A stretch of DNA of 64,000 nucleotides from Bryobacterales bacterium. GTDB lineage: Bacteria; Acidobacteriota; Terriglobia; Bryobacterales; Bryobacteraceae. The stretch covers positions 62,001 through 126,000 of the forward strand of contig PLRS01000162.1 of assembly GCA_003164035.1 (NCBI GenBank), written 5' to 3'. Under the pieces are notes generated by a model, which did not search any database, was not told the origin of the DNA, and was given only the letters and a program-made list of their open reading frames with translations. Made by a program: the position numbers and the translations under genes. Positions within the stretch are counted from its first letter, which is position 1; the number at the start of each line of letters is the position of its first letter. Positions 53,204 to 61,059 of the stretch are shown here, piece after piece.

Positions 53204-56200
53204 ATGCAAGCCGGGCATAAACTGTACGCGTGGATAATGGCCCTGACCGGATTGTGCCTTCCGGTTGGCCTCGAAGCAGCGGCCGACCGCATCCTGCTTC
53301 CACTCGACCCGGCCAGGCGGGTGAGCCTGCCGGGAAACGTGCATCCGCTGGCGCAGGCCCGCTTCGACCGCGGCCCGGCCGATCGGGCCATGCCGATTGG
53401 CTACGCCACGCTTCTGCTTGCGCCCGCACCCGGGCTCGAGGACTTCCTCACCCGATTGCAACAGCCCGGCCCCGGCTTTCGCCGCTGGCTGACGCCGGCG
53501 CAGTTCGGCCAGCGTTTCGGGCTGAGCCGGAACGATCTGGACAAGTTGCGGGCGTGGCTCGAATCGGAAGGTTTGCAAGTGGAAGACGAGGGGCGCGGCG
53601 GCGGCTGGATCGCGTTCAGCGGCACCGCCGGCGCCGCCGGGCGCGCGTTTGGAACCGAGATTCATCGCTACCTGGTGAACGGCGAAGCGCACTACGCCAA
53701 TTCCACCGCGCCCTCGATACCCGCGGCCTTTGCGGCGGTGGTCACGGCCGTACGCGGTCTGAACGATTTTCGCCCGCGGGCGCAGGTGCGGATGGCCGCG
53801 CCGGACTATACCTCCGGCGGCGCGCATTACCTGGCGCCCGGGGATTTCGCCACCATCTACAACCTCACCCCGCTCTACGCCGCCGGCTGGAACGGCGCCG
53901 GACAAAGCATCGCCGTCGCGGGCCAGAGCGGCATCGGATTGCGCGACATCGCCAGCTTTCGGGCGGCTTACGGTCTGCCAGCCAATGTTCCTCAAGTGGT
54001 GCTGGTGGGCTCAGACCCGGGCGTGAATTCCGATCAGATCGAAGCCGATCTGGACATTGAATGGAGCGGGGCGGTGGCGCGCCAAGCCTCCATCGTCTAC
54101 GTCTACGCCAGCGATGTTTTCGTGGCGGCGCAGTACGCCGTGGACCGGAACCTGGCGCCCGTTCTCAGCCTCAGCTACAGTGCTTGCGAATATTACGAAA
54201 CGGCGGCATGGCGCGCGGTGGCGCAGCAGGCGGCGGCCGAGGGCATCAGTTGGATCGCCGCTTCGGGAGACGCCGGCGCGGCCGAGTGCGATGCCCGCAG
54301 CACGCCCATCGTGCAGGCGTCCAAGGGGCCAACCGGCAGCTTCCCGGCCACCATTCCGGAGATCACCGCGGTGGGAGGAACCGAATTGGACGACGCCGGA
54401 GGCTCGTACTGGGCGAGATCGAACTCGGCCAACGGCGGCTCGGCGCTGTCCTATATCCCGGAGATTGCGTGGAACGATTCGGCGGCGCGGAACGGCTTTT
54501 CCGCCACCGGCGGCGCGCCCAGCGCTTACTACGCCAAGCCCGCCTGGCAGACCGGAGCGGGAGTGCCGGCCGATGGCGCGCGCGACGTTCCCGACGTTGC
54601 GCTGGCCGCCTCGCCGGTCCGATATCCCTACTTCATCGTCAGCAGCGGCGCAACCGAACTGGTGGGCGGCACCTCGGTTTCGACGCAGGCATTTGCGGGC
54701 ATGGTGGCGCTGTTAAATCAGTACCTGGTGGCCAACGGCTCGTTGCCGCAAGCCGGGTTGGGCAATTTGAACCCGAACTTGTACCGGCTGGCGCAATCCA
54801 CCAGCGGCGTCTTTCATGACGTCACCGCCGGAAACAACTATCTGCCGTGCTTGCAGGGCAGCCCCGGCTGCACGGCTCTCGGCTTGGGCTACGCCGCCGG
54901 CGCCGGTTACGATCTCACCACCGGCCTGGGTTCGGTCGACGCCAACCAGTTGGTTACCCAATGGAGCGTGGGGCCGGCGCCGGCCATGACGTTAACCGCT
55001 TCACCCTCGACGGCGGCGCCGACCGATACGGTGCAGTTGACCGCCACGGTGACCGGCTCGGGCCCGGCGCCCACCGGCTCGGTAACCTTCGTCAGCAACG
55101 ATGCCGTCCTGGGTACGGTTGCGCTGTCGTCGCCCGGCCAGATCGGCCTTTCGGTAGCGGGCGCCGCTCTGGAAGCGGCGGCGGGGTTGGTTACGGCGGT
55201 CTATAGCGGCGATGCGGTGTACGGCGGCGCCGAGGCCTCGACCCAGGTGGCGCTCGTAATCGGCGCCACGCCGGGCCAGTCGTTCGTGGTCCCGTTCGTC
55301 ACACCCAATCCCGTGCCGCTCGATGGCTTCACATGGAGCTACACGGTGGGCTTGACGGAGCTCAACGGGGTGGCCACCACGCTGACCGGGTTCACCATCA
55401 ATGGAGTGAGCCAGAATCTTTCTTATTGGACTTCCACCCAGCTTCCCGCCAACGGAAAAATCTTCGCCTCACTGGACCCAAGCGGCCTGACGGTACCGTT
55501 GAACCGGGTGTTTGCTTTTACCGGCTCGGATGCCGGCGGCCACGCCTGGAGCCACGTACTGACGGTGCCGTTCGTGAGCGCGCAGGGCGCCAACGTGTCG
55601 CCGGGCATGCTGCTCTCCAGCTCGCCGGCGATTGTGCAGCAGAATCCGCGGGCGGCTTCGGGCTGCCAGTGGGAGCAGACCCTCACACTGCAGGAAACCG
55701 GCGGATTCCTGGTGGAATTGAACGGTTTCACGGAGGGCGTGAGCAACCTGTCCGGGCAGATTCAGCAATACTTCGGTACCACCCGGCTGGCGCCGTTCGG
55801 CCAGCTTCAGGCGGATGTTTGCGTGGCGGGGATTTCGCCGCCCGAAACCCAGAACGTTGCGGTCTCCGGAACCAGCGAGGTAGGGACAACGGTGGCGGCA
55901 TCATTGAACGTTTCCTACGCTGCCGCGGCGGCGGCGCCCGCCACGTTTTCGGTTTCTCCTTCGGCGGTGACGATTCCGGCCTCGGGCGGACCGGCGGCGA
56001 TCGGCCTGAGTTTCAGCTCTGGCGCACCGGCCTGGACCGCTTCGGTGTTACCGGCGAATCTTACTTCTACCTGGCTGGCCTTGAGCGCCATGAGCGGAGC
56101 CGGCGCGGGCCAGATCGCGCTGACGGCTTCGGCCACCGGCCTCGCGCCTGGCGTCTACAACGCGGTCGTGGATATTCAGGCGGCGAACTGCCTGCCGCAG

Positions 56201-56923
56201 TCCATCCAGGTGCCGGTAGTGCTGGCGGTAGGCGCGGCGCCCGCGGCGATTTCGATCGGCGGCGTCGGCTCGAACGCCTCGGGCCTCACCACCCTGGCGC
56301 CCGGGATGCAGGCGGCGGTCTATGGAACCGGACTGGCGTTGTCGACCGGCTCGGCCGCGAGTTTGCCTTTGCCGCTCACCCTGGCCGGAGTTTCCGCCAC
56401 CGTGAATGGGGTGAGCGCGCCGCTCTACTTCGTTTCGCCGAACCAAATCGACTTGCAGATTCCCTATGAGACCGGCCGCGGTACGGCCATCCTGGCGGTC
56501 GATAATGCCGGCTTGGTGGCGTATTTTCCGGTTCAGGTCGCGGTCGCCGCGCCGGGCATCTTCAACGTGTTTTACGACGCTTCCACCCAGCAGTACAATG
56601 CCGCCGCCCCAGGCGACGCGGTGGAGATGTTCATCACCGGCGATGGCGACGTCTCCCCTTCGCTCGCCACCGGCGCCACGCCGCCGGCAATCACCGCGGC
56701 CGAAAACCTGCCCGCCCCGCGCCAGCCGGTTTCCCTCACCGTGGGCGGGGTTGCCGTCACCCCTTTGTTCGTCGGGATTCCGAGTGGCCTGGCTGGAGTT
56801 ACGCAGATCAACTTCACCGTTCCGGCGGGCCTCGCGGCCGGCGCCCAGCCGGTGGTGGTCACAGTAGGCGGCGTAGCCAGCCCAGCCGTGAACCTGAAGA
56901 TCGTGGCGGCTACGGCACCGTAA
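53204..56923 (+). CDS. Secreted sedolisin (peptidase S53) with Ig-like and TIGR03437 C-terminal domains
   Basis: The 1239-residue protein has a signal peptide (IMALTGLCLPVGLEAAA), a Pro-kumamolisin activation domain (to about 200), and an S53 catalytic domain to about 560 with the serine-carboxyl tetrad: E280 and D284 in IEADLDIEW, D356 in ASGDAGA and S491 in GGTSVST. The calcium site VTAGNNYLP ... TGLGSVD is near its end. A Big_3_5 Ig-like domain starts at about 589 (LTASPSTAAPTDTVQLTATV), more beta domains follow, and residues about 1012-1237 are the Solibacter TIGR03437 domain (APGMQAAVYGTGLAL, FVSPNQIDLQIPYE, FITGDGDVSPS). Sedolisins are acid proteases. The TIGR03437 end is thought to serve surface or secretion, unproven. 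ATG 53204. Confidence 0.9.
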   Translation: MQAGHKLYAWIMALTGLCLPVGLEAAADRILLPLDPARRVSLPGNVHPLAQARFDRGPADRAMPIGYATLLLAPAPGLEDFLTRLQQPGPGFRRWLTPAQFGQRFGLSRNDLDKLRAWLESEGLQVEDEGRGGGWIAFSGTAGAAGRAFGTEIHRYLVNGEAHYANSTAPSIPAAFAAVVTAVRGLNDFRPRAQVRMAAPDYTSGGAHYLAPGDFATIYNLTPLYAAGWNGAGQSIAVAGQSGIGLRDIASFRAAYGLPANVPQVVLVGSDPGVNSDQIEADLDIEWSGAVARQASIVYVYASDVFVAAQYAVDRNLAPVLSLSYSACEYYETAAWRAVAQQAAAEGISWIAASGDAGAAECDARSTPIVQASKGPTGSFPATIPEITAVGGTELDDAGGSYWARSNSANGGSALSYIPEIAWNDSAARNGFSATGGAPSAYYAKPAWQTGAGVPADGARDVPDVALAASPVRYPYFIVSSGATELVGGTSVSTQAFAGMVALLNQYLVANGSLPQAGLGNLNPNLYRLAQSTSGVFHDVTAGNNYLPCLQGSPGCTALGLGYAAGAGYDLTTGLGSVDANQLVTQWSVGPAPAMTLTASPSTAAPTDTVQLTATVTGSGPAPTGSVTFVSNDAVLGTVALSSPGQIGLSVAGAALEAAAGLVTAVYSGDAVYGGAEASTQVALVIGATPGQSFVVPFVTPNPVPLDGFTWSYTVGLTELNGVATTLTGFTINGVSQNLSYWTSTQLPANGKIFASLDPSGLTVPLNRVFAFTGSDAGGHAWSHVLTVPFVSAQGANVSPGMLLSSSPAIVQQNPRAASGCQWEQTLTLQETGGFLVELNGFTEGVSNLSGQIQQYFGTTRLAPFGQLQADVCVAGISPPETQNVAVSGTSEVGTTVAASLNVSYAAAAAAPATFSVSPSAVTIPASGGPAAIGLSFSSGAPAWTASVLPANLTSTWLALSAMSGAGAGQIALTASATGLAPGVYNAVVDIQAANCLPQSIQVPVVLAVGAAPAAISIGGVGSNASGLTTLAPGMQAAVYGTGLALSTGSAASLPLPLTLAGVSATVNGVSAPLYFVSPNQIDLQIPYETGRGTAILAVDNAGLVAYFPVQVAVAAPGIFNVFYDASTQQYNAAAPGDAVEMFITGDGDVSPSLATGATPPAITAAENLPAPRQPVSLTVGGVAVTPLFVGIPSGLAGVTQINFTVPAGLAAGAQPVVVTVGGVASPAVNLKIVAATAP

Positions 56924-56937
56924 TGCTTACGCTCCTG

Positions 56938-57885
56938 CTAATACTTCATGATCTCTTCGAAATCCACGTTGCCGCCGGAGAGGACCACGCCCACGGAGCC
57001 AATCTCCGCTGGCAGTCTTCCAAAGAAAACCGCGGCGGCGGAGACGGCGCCGCTTGGTTCTACTACCAGCTTCCATTCGAGCAGCAGGCGCCGGGCTGCC
57101 GCGCGGATCTCTTCTTCGCTCACCAGAAGTATGGCTTCCACCAGGCGCTGAATCACCGGGAAAGTCAGTTGGCCGGGCGTCGGCGAGCGCAGGCCGTCGG
57201 CGATGGTGTCGGGCTCGACGCGGACGCGCCGGCCGGCGGCGAGCGACAGAAACGTGTCCTTGGCGTTGGCCGGTTCGGCGCCGAAGACCCGAATGGCCGG
57301 GTCGATGGCCTTGGCGATCGTGGCGCAGCCGGCCAGCAGGCCGCCGCCGCCGACGGGTGCGATCAGCGCGTCCAGCGGGCCTGAGTCGGTCAGCAGTTCC
57401 AAGGCGGCGGTGCCCTGTCCGGCCATAATCATCGGATGGTCGAAGGGTGGCGCCAGCGTGCCGCCGGTTTCGTTCAGAATGCCGGCCGCGATCTCTTCCC
57501 GGTTTTGGGTGAAGCGGTTGTACGTCACAATGCGGGCGCCGTATTTGCGGGTCGATTCGATCTTGATGCGCGGCGCGTCTTCCGGCATCACGATGGTCGC
57601 CTGCGCACCTACGTGCGCGGCGGCGATGGCTACCGCCTGAGCGTGGTTGCCGGACGAGTAGGTCACGATGCCGCGGCGGAGTTGCTCGGGCGCGAGCGAC
57701 AGAATCAGGTTCGAGGCGCCGCGGAGCTTGAATGCCCCGCCGCGCTGCAGGTTCTCGCACTTGAAGAAGACGCGCCGTTCGTCCACCACGTCGAATAGCA
57801 CCGGGGTGCGGCGGATGAGCGGGGCAATCCGGGCGGCGGCCTCGCGAACGTCGGCGGGTTGTATGGCAAATTCCATCGTTTCCAT
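56938..57885 (-). CDS. Threonine/serine dehydratase
   Basis: The 315-residue PLP enzyme keeps the PLP lysine K53 in GGAFKLRGAS, SGNHAQAVA, and the phosphate-binding glycine loop PVGGGGLLAG; the end reads GVVLSGGNVDFE, as in the catabolic or short biosynthetic L-threonine ammonia-lyases. There is no C-terminal regulatory ACT domain, so no isoleucine feedback is expected. Product from threonine would be 2-oxobutyrate, a substrate for the ferredoxin oxidoreductase encoded across the intergenic gap. Start ATG 57885 or 57876. Confidence 0.92.
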   Translation of the reverse strand: METMEFAIQPADVREAAARIAPLIRRTPVLFDVVDERRVFFKCENLQRGGAFKLRGASNLILSLAPEQLRRGIVTYSSGNHAQAVAIAAAHVGAQATIVMPEDAPRIKIESTRKYGARIVTYNRFTQNREEIAAGILNETGGTLAPPFDHPMIMAGQGTAALELLTDSGPLDALIAPVGGGGLLAGCATIAKAIDPAIRVFGAEPANAKDTFLSLAAGRRVRVEPDTIADGLRSPTPGQLTFPVIQRLVEAILLVSEEEIRAAARRLLLEWKLVVEPSGAVSAAAVFFGRLPAEIGSVGVVLSGGNVDFEEIMKY

Positions 57886-57916
57886 ATCCCTATTAGTAGA
57901 CCATTTCGCGCCCGGA

Positions 57917-57943
57917 AACCGCTCCCTTGGCCAGGGAGCGGTT
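57917..57943. repeat. Short perfect hairpin from the ACCGCTCCCT family
   Basis: AACCGCTCCCTTGGCCAGGG plus AGCGGTT reads the same on both strands except for the central TTGGCCA, an 11-base stem. It lies between the divergent dehydratase and kor genes. Confidence 0.85.
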
Positions 57944-58032
57944 GTCGAAAAATAATGCGAATTATCAGGCCCGATTTACCTGTTTTGGCCACTCACGTGC
58001 AGCCCTTTCAGCGTCCTTAGAGGAGGGACTGC

Positions 58033-58251
58033 ATGGCCAAGGGCTTCGTTGCCATTAATGTGGAACGGTGCAAGGGATGCGGCTTCTGTGTCGAGTTTTG
58101 CCCCACGCGTGTTCTGACGCTTTCTTCCGCCTTTAATACCAAGGGCTATCACCCACCGAATGTGATGGCTGCAGAAAAATGCAGCGGTTGCGACCTCTGT
58201 GGAATGTACTGCCCGGATTTCGCCATTTTCGGAGCGCGCTATGCACGCTGA
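58033..58251 (+). CDS. korD: 2-oxoacid:ferredoxin oxidoreductase, ferredoxin (delta) subunit
   Basis: This 72-residue 2[4Fe-4S] protein has two cluster motifs: CKGCGFCVEFCP and CSGCDLCGMYCPD. It carries electrons inside the Kor complex. It is first of the korDABC operon; its last 11 bases overlap korA. GGAGG lies 8 bases before the ATG at 58033. Confidence 0.93.
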   Translation: MAKGFVAINVERCKGCGFCVEFCPTRVLTLSSAFNTKGYHPPNVMAAEKCSGCDLCGMYCPDFAIFGARYAR

Positions 58252-59398
58252 CCCTAAGGGTGTTCTTACAGGTGTTCATTTTCTCGACGGTGACCACGCT
58301 TGTTGTGAGGGAACACTCGCAGCAGGTGCGCGATTTGCCGCAGGTTATCCCATCACCCCGTCCACTGAAGTTGTTGAACGCTTTGCGTCGAGGATTCCAA
58401 CAGTCGGTGGCGTATTCATTCAAATGGAAGATGAACTGGCTGCTTCCATCACCATCCAAGGCGCGGTTTGGGGCGGCGCCAAAGCCTTCACGGTCACATC
58501 CGGGCCGGGTTTCTCGCTGATGATGGAACATATCGGCTACGCCGCCATGACGGAAACCCCCTGCGTGTTCGTCGACGTGCAGCGCGGCGGACCCTCCACC
58601 GGTCTTCCTACCCTGCCGGCCCAGGCCGACATGATGCAGGCCCGCTGGGGCTCCCACGGCGACTACGGCATCATCGCCCTTTGCCCCAACTCGCCGCAGG
58701 AGTGCTTCGACCTGGCCATCACGGCGTTTAACCTTTCCGAAGAATTCCGCGTTCCGGTGATGCTGATGCTGGACGAATGCGTGGGGCACATGACGGAGAA
58801 AGTCATCATTCCGGATGCCGCCGCGATCGACGTCTACCCGCGCCGCTTCACCCACCTCCCGCCGGGGGAATTCCGCCTCTTCGAACCGCGCGAGGACAAG
58901 GTGCCCGACATGGTGCGCGCCGGCGACGGCTACCGTTTCCATGTCACCGGGCTGACCCACGACGAGCGCGGTTACCCCAGCATGAATGTGGATACGCAGA
59001 GGAGCAGCGTGACCCGGTTGCTGGAAAAGCTGCAGCCGTTCACGGGCGAACGAGCCTTGTCGGAAACGGCGGATCTGGAAGACGCCGAAGTGGTGGTGGT
59101 GTCGTACGGGATTACCTCGCGGGTAGCCCAGCGCGCCATCGATCTGGCGCGGCAGAAAGGCGTGCGCGCCGGCAAGTTCCGCATCATCTCGGCCTGGCCT
59201 TTCCCGGAGAAGCACATCGCCGCGCTGGCACCGAAAGTCAAGGCGATGGTGGTTCCGGAGCTCAACCTGGGGCAGATGGTTCACGAGGTGGAGCGGGCGG
59301 CGGCCGGCAGATGCAAAGTGAGGCTGGTGCCCCACGCGGGCGGCACGGTTCACAATCCGGAAGCGATTCTGAAGGCTATCCTGGAGGCGGCCGAATGA
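58241..59398 (+). CDS. korA: 2-oxoacid:ferredoxin oxidoreductase, alpha subunit
   Basis: The 385-residue subunit carries the pyrimidine-binding side of the TPP site: GYPITPSTEVVERFA, QMEDELAASITIQGAVWGGA and TSGPGFSLMMEHIGYA. The enzyme decarboxylates 2-oxoglutarate or related 2-oxoacids with reduction of ferredoxin. Start ATG 58241 overlaps korD; the stop overlaps korB by ATGA at 59395-59398. The residues RGGPSTGLPT are typical of the KorA group rather than pyruvate enzymes, but branched-chain or 2-oxobutyrate use is not excluded. Confidence 0.92.
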   Translation: MHADPKGVLTGVHFLDGDHACCEGTLAAGARFAAGYPITPSTEVVERFASRIPTVGGVFIQMEDELAASITIQGAVWGGAKAFTVTSGPGFSLMMEHIGYAAMTETPCVFVDVQRGGPSTGLPTLPAQADMMQARWGSHGDYGIIALCPNSPQECFDLAITAFNLSEEFRVPVMLMLDECVGHMTEKVIIPDAAAIDVYPRRFTHLPPGEFRLFEPREDKVPDMVRAGDGYRFHVTGLTHDERGYPSMNVDTQRSSVTRLLEKLQPFTGERALSETADLEDAEVVVVSYGITSRVAQRAIDLARQKGVRAGKFRIISAWPFPEKHIAALAPKVKAMVVPELNLGQMVHEVERAAAGRCKVRLVPHAGGTVHNPEAILKAILEAAE

Positions 59399-60294
59399 GC
59401 GAGCAGACTCTCGAAATTCCCTGCAACATCCCGGCAGACGCGGTGAATCCGGTAGAGCCCTTCCTGCGCATGGACCGCATGCCGCATATCTGGTGCCCCG
59501 GTTGCGGCATTGGCACCACGGTGAATTGCTTTACCCGCGCGCTGATCGACTCCCACGCCAATCTCGACAAGGTGGCTATCGTCAGCGGCATCGGCTGTAC
59601 GGGCCGGGTGGCCGGCTATGCCAACCTGGATTCGTTCCACACCACTCACGGCCGCGCCATCCCCTTCGCCACGGGCTTGAAGCTGGCCAATCCGGAGCTG
59701 CAGGTGGTGGTGTATTCCGGCGACGGCGACCTGTTCGCCATCGGCGGCAATCACTTCATTCACGCCGCGCGCCGCAACATGGATTTGAAGGTCATCTGCG
59801 TCAATAACCTCACCTACGCCATGACGGGCGGACAAACCGCTCCCACCACCCCCAGCAAGGTAATCAGCGCCACGAACCCTTACGGCGTGTTCGAGCCGGC
59901 TTTCAACCTGGTGGCGCTGGCCGAAGCGGCGGGCGCATCTTACGTGGCGCGCTGGACCACCTTCCACGTCAAGCAGCTATCGCGCTCCATGGAAGAGGTC
60001 CTGCGCAAGAAGGGATTCTGCTTCATCGAAGTGATTTCGCCCTGTCCCACCCTCTACCAGCGCCGCAACAAAATGGGCGACGGCCTGGACACCATGAAGT
60101 ATTACAAGCAGGCCAGCAAGATTCGCCATGGCGCCCCGACCGCCGAATGCGACCTCACCAAGAGCGGCGAAATCGTAGTCGGGAAATTCGTCGACCGCGA
60201 CCGCCCCAGCTACTTCGAGATGCTGAATTCGCAGATGACCGAAACCCTGGGCGACCGCTACGCTGAACCCGAGGTGATGTGCGAGCAATGCTAA
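59395..60294 (+). CDS. korB: 2-oxoacid:ferredoxin oxidoreductase, beta subunit
   Basis: The 299-residue subunit binds TPP and one [4Fe-4S] cluster. The TPP motif is SGDGDLFAIGGNH, continued to VICVNN; cluster cysteines are in WCPGCGIGTTV and IGCTGRVAGY. HGRAIPFATGLKLANP is typical of KorB. It overlaps korA by four bases and korC by seven, so all four subunits are co-translated. Confidence 0.94.
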   Translation: MSEQTLEIPCNIPADAVNPVEPFLRMDRMPHIWCPGCGIGTTVNCFTRALIDSHANLDKVAIVSGIGCTGRVAGYANLDSFHTTHGRAIPFATGLKLANPELQVVVYSGDGDLFAIGGNHFIHAARRNMDLKVICVNNLTYAMTGGQTAPTTPSKVISATNPYGVFEPAFNLVALAEAAGASYVARWTTFHVKQLSRSMEEVLRKKGFCFIEVISPCPTLYQRRNKMGDGLDTMKYYKQASKIRHGAPTAECDLTKSGEIVVGKFVDRDRPSYFEMLNSQMTETLGDRYAEPEVMCEQC

Positions 60295-60884
60295 CCGAAA
60301 TTCGTATCGCCGGATTTGGCGGCCAGGGAGTGATTCTGGCGGCTGCCGTAATTGGCAAGGCCCGCGCCATCTTCGAGGGCGGCTACGCCACCATGACCCA
60401 GAGCTTCGGTCCGGAAGCCCGCGGCGGTTCCTCCAGCGCCCAGGTGATTCTGTCCTCCGAGCCCATCCTTTACCCCTACATCACCCGGCCCGACATTCTG
60501 ATCGTGATGTCACAGGAAGCCGGGGCGCGCTTCATTCCCGAGTTGAAACCGGGCGGCATCCTGATCACCGAACAGGAACTGGTGCGAGTCGATCACATGC
60601 CCGCCGGAACGCGCGCTTTCGGAGTGCCGGCAACGCGCCTGGCCGAAGAGCTGGGCCGCAAGATGGTGCTGAACATCGTGATGGTGGGTTTTTTCGGCGC
60701 CGTCACCAGCCTCATCGCCACCGAAGCGCTGCGCCAGGCCGTGGCTGATTCGGTGCCCCCGGCTTCTCAAAAGCTCAACCTGCAGGCGTTCGAGAAAGGC
60801 TACGAGTACGGCGCATCGCTGATCGAGAAGCTGCGCGAAGAAGGGGAGACGGAGATGGTGCTTTCCTTCGAGTCGGAATCGTAG
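60288..60884 (+). CDS. korC: 2-oxoacid:ferredoxin oxidoreductase, gamma subunit
   Basis: The 198-residue subunit has IRIAGFGGQGVILAAAVIGK at the start and QSFGPEARGGSSSAQVILS, both typical of KorC. It completes the four-subunit enzyme. ATG 60288 overlaps the korB stop; GTG 60279 would add three residues. Confidence 0.93.
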   Translation: MLTEIRIAGFGGQGVILAAAVIGKARAIFEGGYATMTQSFGPEARGGSSSAQVILSSEPILYPYITRPDILIVMSQEAGARFIPELKPGGILITEQELVRVDHMPAGTRAFGVPATRLAEELGRKMVLNIVMVGFFGAVTSLIATEALRQAVADSVPPASQKLNLQAFEKGYEYGASLIEKLREEGETEMVLSFESES

Positions 60885-60894
60885 GCAGACGGCC

Positions 60895-61059
60895 TCAGCA
60901 GCATTTTGCCCGGGCGTACTTGGCGGCCAGCCGAGTGTTGCTGAACCGCCGCCACTCCTCGGGCGAATGCGGAACGGCGCGGGCCTTCAGGTGCCGCGCG
61001 TATGCGTTCTCGTCCGCCAGCTCTCGCAGAAGCTGCAAGAGCAGCCTTCCCAGCCTCAC
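60895..61059 (-). CDS. YbdD/YjiX-family small protein
   Basis: The 54-residue protein has the family form: basic start RLGRLLLQLLRELADENAYA, then HSPEEWRRFSNTRLAAKYAR and the C-terminal double cysteine KCC. YbdD-type proteins are encoded with CstA pyruvate transporters and are needed for their activity in enterobacteria. It starts at GTG 61059, overlapping the cstA stop (GTGA), so the pair is translationally coupled. It converges on korC. Confidence 0.88.
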   Translation of the reverse strand: MRLGRLLLQLLRELADENAYARHLKARAVPHSPEEWRRFSNTRLAAKYARAKCC

